A stretch of DNA of 64,000 nt from Carettochelys insculpta (lineage: Eukaryota > Chordata > Testudines > Carettochelyidae): positions 101,875,001 through 101,939,000 of the forward strand of contig NC_134142.1 in assembly GCF_033958435.1 (NCBI RefSeq), given 5' to 3'. The notes under the pieces are model-generated. The model had not been told where the DNA came from. It searched no databases and saw nothing but the letters and a program-made list of their open reading frames with translations. Of this stretch, positions 1-10,775 are shown in pieces (the first letter of the stretch is position 1; each line of letters opens with the position of its first letter). The position numbers and the translations under genes were made by a program.

Positions 1-1142
1 CCAGTTTGTGACATGATTTTGGTCTAATTTTCACTTTGCTTTATATGGTAGTGCTGATTTGAGATTGTGTTTCTGTTGTTGTTTGTAGCTCTTGGTAGCA
101 GTTTGAAGAAGTTTAATAAAGTATAACTGCGTAGAGACAATGGTGCATTCTGCCAACCATGGCAAAAATGTGTTTTTAATGACCTGATAATTTAGAGAAG
201 GAGCTGCTGAGAGCTTTGTGGATATTTTATGTATTTTAGAGTGGAAGTGGGAAAAATAATTTTTTTCAGGCTTTAGTACTTTTTAATAAGGAATTATTTG
301 TTCTTCTTGATAAAGACCACTAAATTTCATCAGTTGGCCTCTCTCAGTCCAAAGACAAAACAGGTCATTTCTTTGCCATTTTAATTTCACTTAGTATATA
401 AATTTGTACTTGCTTAAAAATATTATGAGGGTGTTATACTGTGGACGTCATGAGTTAAAAATCTTTACATTTTAATTGATTCGCTCTGTGTTTCCAAGAT
501 CTAAGCTATTGTCTTTGTGTTAGCTTCCCTGATTCTTTCTTCAGTGGGAGTCTTCTTGGATGTAGTAGCCTTTTTAGGGCTAAGGTCAAGTGTGTAAACA
601 TTCTCTTACAACACTGTGCCGCTGAAGGGTGTGAGTTCAGGTCAGTAATCCCTTGACTGGATGTGGAACCCAGATCAGTGAGCTGATGTGTGTGGTTCTC
701 CTGCCTTGGAGGGTAAAAGGCTGACTTTGCCTAGATGCTCCACAGGCATTTCTCAATTAATTGCCTTCCTCCCGAGAGGCCTCAATCTCTGAGAGGCCAT
801 TGGAGTTATGCTGATTTATACCAGAGGAGGATCTGTCCCATTGACTCTGAGTAGAAGGTGCTTTCAAGGCAGTGGCTTGATATGAGGCTGCCAGCTGTAC
901 TCAGAAGGAACAAGCCTTGGTAAATCCTGGAAAAAAAGGTGGAAAGTTGGTTTTGGAAATGACACTTCTTTGCAAATTGCTACTCCTTGTAATTTTGCAG
1001 TTGGACAGCATTTAGTTGCCCTCTGATGATGATGATTGCTGTTGTGTGATTTGCATACCTAGTCCTGGTTACTTGCAGAGAAGAGATAGCTGTGAATCTT
1101 AGTTTTCCAGGGAGCTGATTTTTATTTTCTTTTTGCTTCCAG
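1..1142 (+). other. DENND2B: DENND2B intron, 3' part
   Basis: This is intron upstream of the first coding exon in the window. It ends in a pyrimidine-rich tract and the acceptor TTGCTTCCAG. The next exon begins with a single base that completes a split codon, so the missing upstream exon must end with two bases of that codon. I see no convincing exon and no repeat that I can name. The short open frames here have no family resemblance. Confidence 0.7.
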
Positions 1143-2360
1143 GTGTCAGTCAGTCTCTCCGCCTCCTCTTTTGTCCCCACCAAGAAGCCCAGCCTATCCC
1201 CTCAGTGACAGTGAGGAATCCTGCCAATCTACCAGGTTCACCAAAGTTTCCAATTCCAGGCTGCTCTTCCAGGAGTGGAGCAGCCGGGGCTCCACGCGGA
1301 GAGACACCTCCAGGCTCTCCTCAAACACAGACTGTCCAAACCACTCCCTCAAAGCTGTGAGCATTGGCTCCTTGGATAAAAGGCTGTCTGTTTTCAAGGC
1401 AGAGGACCAAAAAGAGACCCCCAAGGAGACCCAGGATGGGGGTGCAATAGGGAGCCGTCAGCTTGCCCGGAGCACTCTCACCTTGGGAAGTGCAGCCAAC
1501 TTACGGAACCTCTCTCTCAGCCGGGCAAGCATCCACTCCCAGGCACTGGATATCAGGCAGAAGATTACAGAATGGGAGTGCCGCAAGGAGCTTGCTGCCA
1601 CGATGAGCACACGTGTGGACAAGAGGGACCTTGGGGACAGATCTGGCAGTGAGGGCTGCCCTAGCATATTGCCTTCTCCTTGCAGTGAGACGACTTTTGA
1701 TTTTAAAGGACTCAGGAGAATGAGCAGAACATTTTCTGAGTGCTCCTACCCAGAAACAGAGGAGGAGGAGCTCCCGGATAGAGATTCTTGCCGTAGACTG
1801 GAAAAGAGGCCAAGCAGGAGCGAGGCTCTGCCCAATGCTGTCTCCAAAGGGCATGTCAGAAAAGAAACTTCGGCCGTGCTGAACAGAATACAGAAGATTG
1901 AACAGGCATTAAAAGAACAGCCTGGCAGGGGTCTCCCTCAGCTGCCAAGTAGCTGCTATAGTGTTGACAGAGGGAGGAAAAAGTCCATGACGCTAGGTAC
2001 TGTGGAGGGTCTGAGCGAGAACGTGAGTGATAGCAAAGAAGGGACTGTTAGTGTTGGGAGAGATCCAGAAACACCTACGGAGAGTGAAAAAAATCTTAAA
2101 ACAAAGCAAGGGGCTCCTACTAATTCTGGTAACCCTAAACTGCTCTCAGAGAGCCCAGCTAACACAGCAGTGAACCCTGTCCCCAAGCCCAAACGCACCT
2201 TTGAATATGAAGCTGATAAGAACCACAAAAGTAAACCAAGCAATGGCCTACCTCCTTCTCTGACATCTGCTGCTCCTCCCCCTCTCCCATCCACCCCCGC
2301 TCCCCCCGTGACCAGGAGGCAGAAGAAAGAGTCACGCTTTCACAGAAAGTCCCAAAATAG
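1143..2360 (+). CDS. DENND2B: DENND2B large N-terminal coding exon
   Basis: This 1218-nt exon encodes about 405 residues of the disordered N-terminal half of DENND2B (ST5), a DENN-domain exchange factor for Rab GTPases reported to act on Rab13. Recognisable DENND2B peptides in order are QSVSPPP, LSPPRSP and YPLSDSE at the start, RRMSRTFSECSYPETE in the middle, then IQKIEQ, QLPSSCYSVDRG and PKPKRTFEYEADKN. A proline-rich PPPLPSTPAPPVTRR segment near the end fits the SH3-binding region described for ST5. The acceptor AG is at 1141-1142 and the donor GTAAAA follows 2360. The exon opens with one base completing a codon, probably Arg (AG|G), and closes with AG, the first two bases of the next Arg codon. 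There are no internal stops. Codons before 1171 (CQSVSPPPL) belong to the protein, so the real start lies in an exon outside the window. Confidence 0.96.
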
Positions 2361-4134
2361 GTAAAATCTGGGAAATGTATTGCACATGATATTAAAACAA
2401 ATGTAGAGTGATTTGTGGGTAGCAAGATTCTTTTCCTTCCTAACACAATGCTTTTGGCTCAAGAAAAGCAAGAAGCCTTTGATACCAATTTGAGCTCTGT
2501 CATCAGAGTTCACTGGTTTCACGTCCACCTGGTCCATTACTCTTATTTTATTGCAGTTTTGAAGACAACTGGAATTCTCCTAGTAGGAAATCTGGATCCA
2601 CTGGGGGTTGCCTTTTTTGTGACTGCTCCACACCTGTTGAAGGTCATCTGTGTCAATCTGGCATAAATGCCTTATTCCAGATCTTTAATGAAGCATAATT
2701 TCATTATGCTCTTAACTCTTGTAACACAACCATTATCATTCTATTAATGGCCTTGCTGTATGAGTGCATTAACCTCAAAACACATTAGTGGGGGGATGCA
2801 TTTCCATCTGAAAGTTGAAGACACAGTAAATATGCCAGTTAGGTAGGCTGTTGTTTGTTTCATTCAGTTCTTGGAATTGTCAGTCCTAAGTGAATGACAA
2901 TTGATTAGTGAGGGTTTAATTCTTAGAAACTGCTTGCAGTGTGGCCTTCATATTTATGTACAAAACTGGTGACAAGTATGTTATTGTGAAAGTGTTAATC
3001 CATACCGTTACAGTTCCACAGCAGACTGTGTTATTTTAACTGTGTGACTCCCTCTGACTTTTAATGAGAGTGGTATAGTTTAAACTGCTGCTTGAAAATT
3101 GTAGGGGTACGGTGTTCATAAGCTTTCAAAATACTCATTTATGGAGGACGTATTTGGATGCTGTGTGTGTATAATACATACACATTCAGTATTTATGTAT
3201 GAGTTTTACAAGTAACTGCTATGTGCTATTTCAAATGTATCCTATGAATTCAGTATTTGGTACTAGATATTGACTCAGCTTCTTGCTAGTGTATGTCAGC
3301 GCAACCTGACCTAAATGCAGTGGGGCAGGAGGGAGGGAGGAATGGGTTTTCAGATCCTGTTTCTGACTTGCATCAAATGACATTACTACTGCTGTTTCTC
3401 AAAGAAAGAGAGTGAGGAAGTGTGGAAAGCCAAGATGTGATTAGTAGTGTGTATGTGTGACCCTTGGCTTAAGACTCAGTGAACAAGCCTATGGACTAAT
3501 CAGAGTTCCCCCTCTAGCTGAATGGGAAAGAAAGCTGTGCTTGTTTTGCAACGTGTAACCCTGTAAATGTTCAGATCACTAGAAGTAATATTTTTTCTGT
3601 GCTCATATATAAGTAATGATTTGCATTCGAAAACTTAAGCCAGTGTTACATTGAGGAATGTGTACAATGCCTAGAACAGGGAATTGGGAATCACTGTGTG
3701 ATCTGTCGTTTTAAATAATAATATGTAGCTCTTGCATAGCATTTTTCATTGGTCAATTTCGAAGTGCTGTACTAAAGATGCCGGTATCACAGTTTCCATT
3801 ACACACGTTAAGTGAGATGGAGAATATGATACACACATAGTCACCTGTATGCATAATTGTTGAGCCCAGTCATCTGTGGTGATTAGATTAGATAGTGAAC
3901 TCACAAGTGCAAGGAATATGTCTTTGTACAGCACTTACTACAGAGGGACCCATGTCTGAATGGGACCTTTGGGTGTTAGCATTAAACAAATAACAATAAC
4001 AATTTGGATATAAAATGTAGAGTTGAGAGAATCACCAGAGCTGTTTGATGTCTGGCACAAATCAGGTTGACTTCTTCAGCTTGATTCCTCACATCACCCA
4101 ACTTTACACCAGTGCAGCTGCACTGATTTCAGTA

Positions 4135-4449
4135 CAGGTTGAACCTCTGTAGTCCAGCGCCATCTGGACCTGACCAGTGCCGAACAAGAGAATTTGCTGG
4201 ACCATGGGAGGTCAATATTGTCTAGCAACATTACCAACACTTCCACTGCTTGGCAGACATTTGGGGTAAATTGAAGCTAAATAACAGGACAGAACTCTGA
4301 GAGCCAGGACTGGTGGCTGCAAACAAACTTAATGGGACTATTGGAAACTTGGCCACTGCTCTGCTAAGTGGACATCTGGCTAGCTAAAATCATGCCAGAC
4401 CACACAGGTTGCGAGACCAGAGAGGGCTGGACTAGAGAGGTTCAGCCTG
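4135..4449. mobile_element. Tigger-like MITE, copy 1
   Basis: This 315-bp non-coding element starts CAGGTTGAACCTCTGTAGTCC and ends with the inverted form CTAGAGAGGTTCAGCCTG. A TA duplication flanks it at 4133-4134 and 4450-4451. The TA target and CAGG terminus fit the Tc1/mariner-pogo (Tigger) superfamily. Two further copies lie at 22556 and 38262. No transposase is present. Confidence 0.8.
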
Positions 4450-4668
4450 TAGAGTTACTGTTAATGTAAGAAAGCCGTGATTTAGGCCCCTAAATTCTAT
4501 ATAAGTGGTTGTGGTTAAATACAACAGAAGCAAATTGAAAGCCTGAATTGGTGTCATTGTCAGTTCTGGCCCTGAATATCTCTGTGACTATTTTCTAGCT
4601 TTAAAATAATTCCCTTGCTAGTAACATGTTTTGTGACCTTCTGGTGCAAACCATTTAAGAAGTGCCAT

Positions 4669-4691
4669 ATTATTTATTTATTTATTTATTT
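4669..4691. repeat. (TTTA)n microsatellite
   Basis: This is a short run of ATTT units in intron sequence. Confidence 0.85.
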
Positions 4692-6194
4692 GTTATTATT
4701 AAAATTAGCATCTCCATCTCTGAGCTGCACCTGGCTGGAGACTGATATGATATCCGATATTAGCATTGTGTGTCAGAACAAACATCTGTATTGCTTTACA
4801 CTCTGATAGCGTGAGAACTTGAACATTTTGCTACAAGTATTGCTTTTCTTTGAGTGTTAATTTAGCGTAAAATGAAACTGAAAAGTGGGTTGCAATCATC
4901 CATCCTTGGTTGCTGGGGGAAGGGGGCAGATTCAGGCTGTATCCTTGGGATCTGGGCCCCACAGTGCAGCAAAACAGCAGTGAATGAGAGTGCTGGGAGT
5001 GGTCCGACTTGGCTGGCCCCTGAGGAAAGAGCCTGGAGAAAGGACCAATCTCTTGAGGATGGGCTGTGTGATTACGAATCCTGGAACATTTAGGAGAGAT
5101 GGAGGCATCTTTTGTGAAAGGCAGGGGAACAATGGAGGAGAAAAAGGGGAGGTGTCTGGGGGGACCTTCTAAGTAGGAAGGCTTTTTCTGAGCAAGGGAG
5201 ATGGGCAATCTGTCCGTGTGGTTTTCAGAGAGCCCCCATGGTCTGGGTAATCCAGCATTTGTTCAGTCGTAATCCATCCCCTGAAGGAACAGATGTCCTA
5301 AATATTGTCACTTCTCAGCAAAATGGCTGTTGTTATCAGAAAGCTCAAAGAAGTTGATAATAATGCTGAAGTCTGCTTTCAAAGGCAGAGCTGTGCTTGT
5401 CAGCAGATGGTTTCTATTTCTTGGATTTATTTGTTTTTTTTCGGTTTCATGAGTGCATGACTTCCCTTGTTCCATGGATCCAGAAAAATGACCTTTTGGG
5501 GCAAATGCAGCACTTTGATATGTGATGTTGTATGGGGGTGTGGGGGAAGAGTGCTAAATGCCTAACCTACTCAGACATTTTTTCAAATCCCTCTAGGTGT
5601 CTGTCTGCATCTTTAGGACCTGTTTTGGAGCCTGGTCCTAAGCTGTTGCCTTGCTGTAGTGATAGTTTACATTAGAAATAAGCCTGAATCAAAATCTCAC
5701 AGTTAGCAGACCCTACACCTGAGTGAGTTCAGGCCTGGATCTGAAACTATTATTGACTCTGGTGCCCGTCTGCATACAGCAACAGTAACGTGGATCTGAA
5801 TGTGTCAGGCTTTGAGAAGGGACAGTTGCAGATCACAGGTCCACAATGGACCAGGAATCCATGAGGCTAAGCCCAGAGGAATGGGCACTGTGTAGCTGCC
5901 ACTTCAGGGAGTTATTGGGTGTCTCACAGAACAAAACTGTACGCTTTCCACTACTCAGCCCAGCCTTCCCCCAGCCTCTGGTGAACAAATTAGAGGAGGG
6001 AGAGCAGTGGGCAGAGCCTGGGTTCCACCTCACCAACATGGTAGATAGCAGCCTGGAGCCCGTGTGAATGCAAAAGTGAGACGCTGCTCTGAAGACTTCA
6101 GTGGGTTAGCTTCCCTGAGGGGGAGCAGGGAAGGAACTGCTGTTTGTGGGGTAGTAGAGCTTCAGGGCTATCAACTTCTAGTCCTGTCACATGT

Positions 6195-6320
6195 TGCTGG
6201 TAAGCTGAGTGCTTGGATGGCTGTCCGGGACAGATGCAAGTGCCACCAAGCTGATCGGCAGAGTGCACACAGCCACCCCAGCGGGCAGCATGTGTTTCTA
6301 TTCGTGGTGCACACCTGCAC
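6195..6320 (-). repeat. hAT-type MITE fragment, inverted relative to 6957-7150
   Basis: The reverse complement matches the element at 6957-7150 over about 115 bp, through CTTGGTGGCAC, CAGCCATCCAAGCAC and GGGGTGGCTGTGTGCAC. It is truncated at one end, and I see no intact target duplication. Confidence 0.7.
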
Positions 6321-6956
6321 ATGCTCCCATCATCCATCTGGACTGTATTTGCAACCAGCTCGGCTGCAGAGATGGCCCTGAACCTGTACTGCCTAACTCT
6401 TGTGGTACCAGTGTAGAAAGAAGGGGAAGGACCCAGTATTGGAGTGCATTTACCCCAGCAGCCAGAGATTTCCATTCAACTTCCCCCAGAGAGCCCTGAG
6501 GACCCTTTTACCTTCGCACACCCCAAAACAGCCTTCAGCATGCAATGCAGGTAGCAAATGCAAATCCACTCCAAATAGCACCTCCCAATACCCTCAGCAC
6601 CACCCACCCCTCCACCTGCCATCCAGCCTCCACCTGCTGAAGCCACAGGCCCATCCTTGCCACTGCTTGGGACAGGGTTTGTGACAGAAACCAGTGACTC
6701 TTTTATCCACAAGAAACATTGCACACGCAGCTGTACAAATTTTGGAAGCCAAGTGTCTCCCCTTATGCATGGCTGAGTCTAAAAGCCTTTTTTTTTAACC
6801 AGGTAAAACTTAGTGGTCATGTAAAACCAACATAGTGCTCCAGCTAAAACGAGAGCTGATTCTACTCGTGGCCAAGATTTTTTTTTCAGAATAGAAACCT
6901 ACATTTATTTAGTTAGTCATCCACATGTAGGCATCTGATTTTAACAAGTGTCCAGC

Positions 6957-7150
6957 AGCGTTCCCTCCAATTTTTTCTATCTATGGGTGGAATCAATTTT
7001 GTTATGTGCACTGAGACGTGCAGATGTCCACCACCAATAGAAACATATGCTGCCCGCTGGGGTGGCTGTGTGCACTCTGCCAATCAGCTTGGTGGCACTT
7101 GAATCTCTCCTGGACAGCCATCCAAGCACTCAGCTTACCGGCAACAACGG
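6957..7150 (+). mobile_element. hAT-type MITE with 8-bp TSD
   Basis: This is a 194-bp non-coding element flanked by a perfect 8-bp duplication TGTCCAGC at 6949-6956 and 7151-7158, the hallmark length for hAT elements. The left end reads GCGTTCCCTCCAATTTTTTC. Related copies are the inverted fragment at 6195-6320 and a diverged copy at 31148-31372. Confidence 0.75.
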
Positions 7151-7297
7151 TGTCCAGCGTTCAGAAGCTCTTATTTCTTAAAATTTTGAGCAATGTGTAT
7201 GTCCCATTGTTCCCCGTGTGCTTCTGTTGGGATTATGGGTATTTAAAACTAAATTAAGAGAGTAAACTGTTACTTTGAGCTCCCAGGTCTCCTAGGA

Positions 7298-7712
7298 TAG
7301 TAGTTCTCAACCTTTCCGGACTACTGTATGCTTTTCTGGAGTCTGACTACTGTACCCTTTTCTGGATTCTGATTTGTTAATTTCACTTCCCTTAATTACT
7401 GGCTTACAAAATTGGACATAAAATTTCAAAAGTGTCAGAGTACATGATTTCTGAAAAGTTGCTTACTCTTATTTTTACCATAGGATTACAAAATAAATCA
7501 ATTGGAATATAAATATTGTACTTTTATTTCAGTGTATTGTATGCAGAGCAGTATAAACAAATCATATACAATTTTTGTTTCCACTCTCCTTTTTAGCACT
7601 TTATGTGTATACTATTGTAGAACTAGGCAAATATCTGGATGAGTTGATGTACCCCCTGGAAGACCTCTTCATATTCCCTGGGGTACATGTATCTCTGGTT
7701 CAGAATCCTGGC
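7298..7712. mobile_element. hAT-like non-autonomous element
   Basis: The element starts TAGTTCTCAACCTTTCC and ends with the inverted form GGTTCAGAATCCTG, about 415 bp apart. The AT-rich interior and the end sequence GTACCCCCTGGAAGACC fit a widespread reptilian repeat with GTTCTCAACC ends. The flanks share CCTAG but do not give a clean 8-bp duplication, so the hAT label is an inference. Confidence 0.6.
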
Positions 7713-7814
7713 CTAGTGCTTTGGGGGAAAGCATAACTTCAAACAAACATTGTTCTCCCTGGAATGATAGGCAATGTATTCCAGCGGCTGAAGGACAGGA
7801 GGAGGTTTACTCCT

Positions 7815-7985
7815 AGCTCTGCTAGTGACTTATTCTAGGCCCTTGGGCAAGTCATGTAATTTTTCTGTGGCTCTGCTTCTGTGGCTGCAAAATAGGGAGG
7901 ATAGTAGTGGTTCCCCACCACAGAAGGATGTTGAGGAGGGATTAAATCTTTAATATTTCAGCACTAAATCACATTCAGCCTCATT
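7815..7985 (+). repeat. MIR-type SINE remnant
   Basis: The sequence contains CCTTGGGCAAGTCATGTAAT, a diverged AAATAGGGAGGATAGTAG and a GGATTAAAT block in the order seen in MIR elements. It is old and diverged. Confidence 0.6.
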
Positions 7986-8164
7986 GGGACTGAGGCTGCC
8001 AAGTGCGTAAATAACTTTTGTAAATGGGATTTTAGCTCCTAAATCAGTTATGTATTGTAACATACTTTATAATGATAGGCTTTACGACCACATCTAATTA
8101 ACTTAACAAAAAGAAGGTGAAATAATTACTTGATTATACCCTGTAAGTATTTACACAGGAAATA

Positions 8165-8485
8165 AATATTGAATAATGGACTCTTCAGCCTAGCAGAGAA
8201 AGATGTAACACAATCCGATAGCTGGAAGCTGATGCTAGACAAATTCAGATTACAAATAAGGAGTAAATTTTTGACTGTGAAGGTAATTAACCACTGGAAC
8301 AGTTTACTGAGAGTTATAGGGAATTCTCTATCACTGCCAATTTTTAAAGCAAGATGATTTTCTATGCAATATGTGCTAGGAATTATTTTGGGTTAGGTCT
8401 GTGGCCTGTGCAATGCAAAAGTTCAGATTGGAGGGTCACAGTGGTCCTATCTAGCTGTAGAACCTCTGAAATCTGTGAAAGGTGA
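8165..8485 (+). mobile_element. CR1 LINE 3' end
   Basis: One frame (8169-8357) reads DSWKLMLDKFRLQIRSKFLT, then VKVINHWNSLLR and LPIFKAR. This matches the end of CR1 ORF2, where a V-x-x-W-N-x-L-P block is followed by F-K-x-R. The 3' UTR follows, with GGTCCTATCTAGCTGTAGAA. The 5' part is missing, as is usual for CR1. Confidence 0.75.
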
Positions 8486-8494
8486 GCACATCAA

Positions 8495-8600
8495 TACCTG
8501 AATGCTGTTAAAAATCTCGGCCTTACGAGATTCTCTCTGTGCCTCATTTCTCTATCCGTATGATATGAATAATAGCATTTTCCTACCTCACAGTGTTGCT
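8495..8600 (+). repeat. MIR-type SINE remnant
   Basis: CTGTGCCTCATTTCTCTATC followed by ATGAATAATAGCA and CCTACCTCACAGTG matches the sense strand of the MIR core. The element at 8611-9545 is inserted at its end. Confidence 0.55.
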
Positions 8601-8703
8601 GTCAGCATAACAAGAAGTCTTGTGGCACCTTATAGACTATAACAGATGGTGAAGTGGGTCTTTGCCCACGAAAGCTTATGCTCCAAAATATCTGTCAGTC
8701 TGT

Positions 8704-9483
8704 GGCTTCGTCTACACTAGCACGCTACATTGAAGTAGCCTATTTCGAAGTAAGAACATCGAAATAGGCTATTTCAACGTGTATCATCTACACATCCTCC
8801 AGGGCTGGTGCCGTCAATGTTCAACGTTGAAATAGCAACGGGGAATGTTGAAAGGAGCAGTCCCGGAAGGAAACGCAACAGGGAATGTTGAAAGGAGCTG
8901 TCCCGGAAGGAAATGCGGAGTGTCCACACACGCAAGCACTCTCTGTCGAAATAAGGGGCCAGCAAAGCCTGCAGAGGGGGTCACAGGCTGGATTAGCCCT
9001 TCTGGGGCAAAAGCAAGCTGCTCCCTCAAAGGGCCCCTCCAAGAAACACTCGACCTGCACTGCACGAGGTCCACAGAGCCAACAACCGGTTGCAGACCCC
9101 GTGCACACAGCATGGACCCCCAGCTGCAGCAGCAGCAGCAGCAGCAGCAGCCAGAAGCTCTGGGCTAAGGGCTGCTGCATGCGGCAACCATAGAGCCCTG
9201 CAGGGGCTGGAAAGAGTGTCTCTCAACCCCTTAGTGGATGGCCACCATGGAGGACCTTGCTATTTTGATGTAGCGGGATGTGGATTGTCTACACACACCC
9301 TACTTCGACACTGAACGTCGAAGTAGGGAGCTATTCCCCTCTTCGGATAGGAGTAGCGATTTTGACGTCTCGGTGCCTAATGTCGATTTCAACGTCAAAA
9401 TAGCGCACAGCGCGTGTAGACATGATGCATGCTATTTCGACGTGCCAGCTACTTTGAAGTAGCTGGCTAGTGTAGACGCACCC
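8704..9483. mobile_element. Palindromic-end MITE with GC-rich CAG core (GGCxxCGTCTACAC family)
   Basis: The 780-bp element begins GGCTTCGTCTACACTAGC and ends GGCTAGTGTAGACGCACCC. The arms are full of inverted TTCGAAGTAG/CTACTTCGAA blocks. The centre holds a CAG run (9125-9150) and a GC-rich stretch shared, in the opposite orientation, with the element at 31812-32514. It sits inside a SINE-like element, with TAG/CAG at the junctions. Short open frames inside are not protein-like. The superfamily is uncertain. A 3-bp target site suggests PIF/Harbinger. Confidence 0.65.
9125..9150. repeat. (CAG)n run
   Basis: This is a run of CAG units, AGCAGCAGCAGCAGCAGC and onward, inside the MITE core. In the related element at 32145-32165 it is shorter and interrupted. 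Confidence 0.8.
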
Positions 9484-9599
9484 TATAAGGTGCCACAAGA
9501 CTTGTTCTCGAAGCTACAGACTAACATGGCTACCTCTCTGATAGTTGTCAGCATAAAGACAGCAAAGACCGTGAGGCACCCAGATACTACAGAAATGGG

Positions 9600-9614
9600 T
9601 ATATATATATATAA
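9600..9614. repeat. (TA)n microsatellite
   Basis: This is a short TATATATATATATA run. Confidence 0.7.
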
Positions 9615-9807
9615 GTGGTGTACATAGATAGGACCTGTTCTTTTCGTAATGCTGTTCCAGCCAGCAGAACTGAACTGGCTTGGGGAGTACCATAATCTTC
9701 CGCTGGCACAGGCTTGCAGCAACATGGAGGAAAGTGGGAATTTTGCCTCTCAGAGGTACAATTGTTTCTCTGCACCATTCACTGGGAAGTACAGCTATGT
9801 GCTACCC

Positions 9808-10477
9808 CAGGCATGGGCAATAATTTTCACAGAGGGGTCACTCCATGAATTTTGGTAGTGTCTGTGAGCTGGCTCTGGGGGTTACAGAGAAAGACAAAGG
9901 GAGCGTGTGAGTGTGAAAGAGAAACACTTTGTGTGTGAGAGACAGACTTTGGGACACACATTGAGTGTGTGCTGCAGTATATGGGTGCGAATAACGACGT
10001 GTGTGACACAGACAGGGTAGGTGTGACGGCACCATGGAGAGTGTGTGCTGGCTGCTGCTGGGTAAGTTTATGAGAGAAGCCGCACTCTGTCACTTTAAGG
10101 GAAATCTGTTCTGTCCTGTTGTCTCCCCGCTCTCCTGCTCTGGTCTCCTGAGTGAGTCACTTGTCATCCTGGTTTCAGACTGGAACATCTCAGCTGTGCG
10201 TGTGTCTGTCCCTAATCCCTGCTCTGCAGAGATGGGGTGCAGGGGCAGGGGAACACCCTGACTTCAGCGCTATCCTCTGCCATCTCCTCCCCCTCTGCAC
10301 AGATAGCAGGAGAATCCTAGGAGCAGCTTGGCTGCAGATGGAACAAGGTGGAGGAGGGGCAGCTGAATACATGCTGCTGGCTGTAAGTATGCGTGCTCTG
10401 CTAATCAGCTGAGTCAGCTGGAGAGAAATGCTTGGTGGTCCATATCTGGCCTCCAGGGCTGATTTTGCCTACCTCTG
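9808..10477. mobile_element. hAT-like non-autonomous element, 670 bp
   Basis: The ends are CAGGCATGGGCAATAATTTT and GATTTTGCCTACCTCTG, imperfect inverted repeats. Flanks TGCTACCC (9800-9807) and TGCTACAC (10478-10485) are an 8-bp duplication with one mismatch, which fits hAT. The interior has GTGTGAGTGTG-type runs and no transposase. Confidence 0.7.
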
Positions 10478-10638
10478 TGCTACACCCTACTCAGAGCTTG
10501 TGGCCACCCAGCCTTTAAAGTACCACACAGAGATTTTCAGTGATTTTATCATCTCTCAGAGAACAAGTGAACAGCTAATTCTTTAGGTCCTTATAAAAGT
10601 TAATACTAATTAGTTCATTGCATTGTTTTAAACTCTAG

Positions 10639-10775
10639 AAAATCCTTTGAGTTTGAAGATGCTTCAAGCCTGCAGTCTTTGTACCCTCCTTCTCCATCTG
10701 AGAACGGTACAGAGAACCAGCATAAATTTGGATCCAAGAGCACTTTAGAGGAGAATGCCTATGAAGACATTGTAG
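10639..10775 (+). CDS. DENND2B: DENND2B coding exon (KSFEFEDA ... ENAYEDIV)
   Basis: This 137-nt exon follows the acceptor CTCTAG. Its first base completes the Arg codon begun in the previous exon, giving QNR then KSFEFEDASSLQSLYP. The rest reads NGTENQHKFGSKS and EENAYEDIV, which I recognise as the DENND2B linker. It ends with a lone G before the donor GTAAGG. ENAYED is the first of two acidic ENxYED motifs. The second opens the next exon. Confidence 0.96.

Larger units (their letters stand above)
8611..9545 (-). mobile_element. SINE-like element with inverted partial duplication, interrupted by a MITE
   Basis: An 11-bp duplication TGTCAGCATAA flanks the block at 8600-8610 and 9546-9556. 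On the - strand the 5' end reads CTATCAGAGAGGTAGCCATG, like the fold-back element at 26859. The body contains TCTTGTGGCACCTTATAG and GCATAAGCTTTCGTGGGC. Its far end repeats the same TTGTGGCACCTTATAG segment in inverted orientation at 8611-8645, so the element is a partial fold-back. A palindromic MITE at 8704-9483 splits it. The + strand at 8644-8682 retains a hammerhead-like hairpin GTGGG...CCCACGAAAGCTTATGC, with changes in the CTGATGA box. Confidence 0.65.
2361..10638 (+). other. DENND2B: DENND2B intron, 8.3 kb, rich in mobile elements
   Basis: This intron has a GTAAAA donor and an AACTCTAG acceptor. It holds a Tigger-like MITE, a hAT-type inverted pair, two larger hAT-type elements, MIR remnants, a CR1 3' end and a nested SINE/MITE block, all listed separately. 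The stretches 2361-4130, 4700-6190 and 6330-6950 show no exon and no repeat I can name. The open frames at 5846-6381 lack codon bias, splice signals and recognisable motifs, so I read them as chance. Confidence 0.7.

Noticed and set aside
5846..6381. Overlapping + strand open frames of 73 and 105 codons
   Set aside because: No family motif, no splice signals in the right phase, and the second frame runs into a MITE fragment. Length is within chance for this GC content.
8814..9314. Poly-Gln and poly-Ala open frames over the CAG run
   Set aside because: They come from a CAG tract within a MITE and are not conserved in the related element at 31812-32514.
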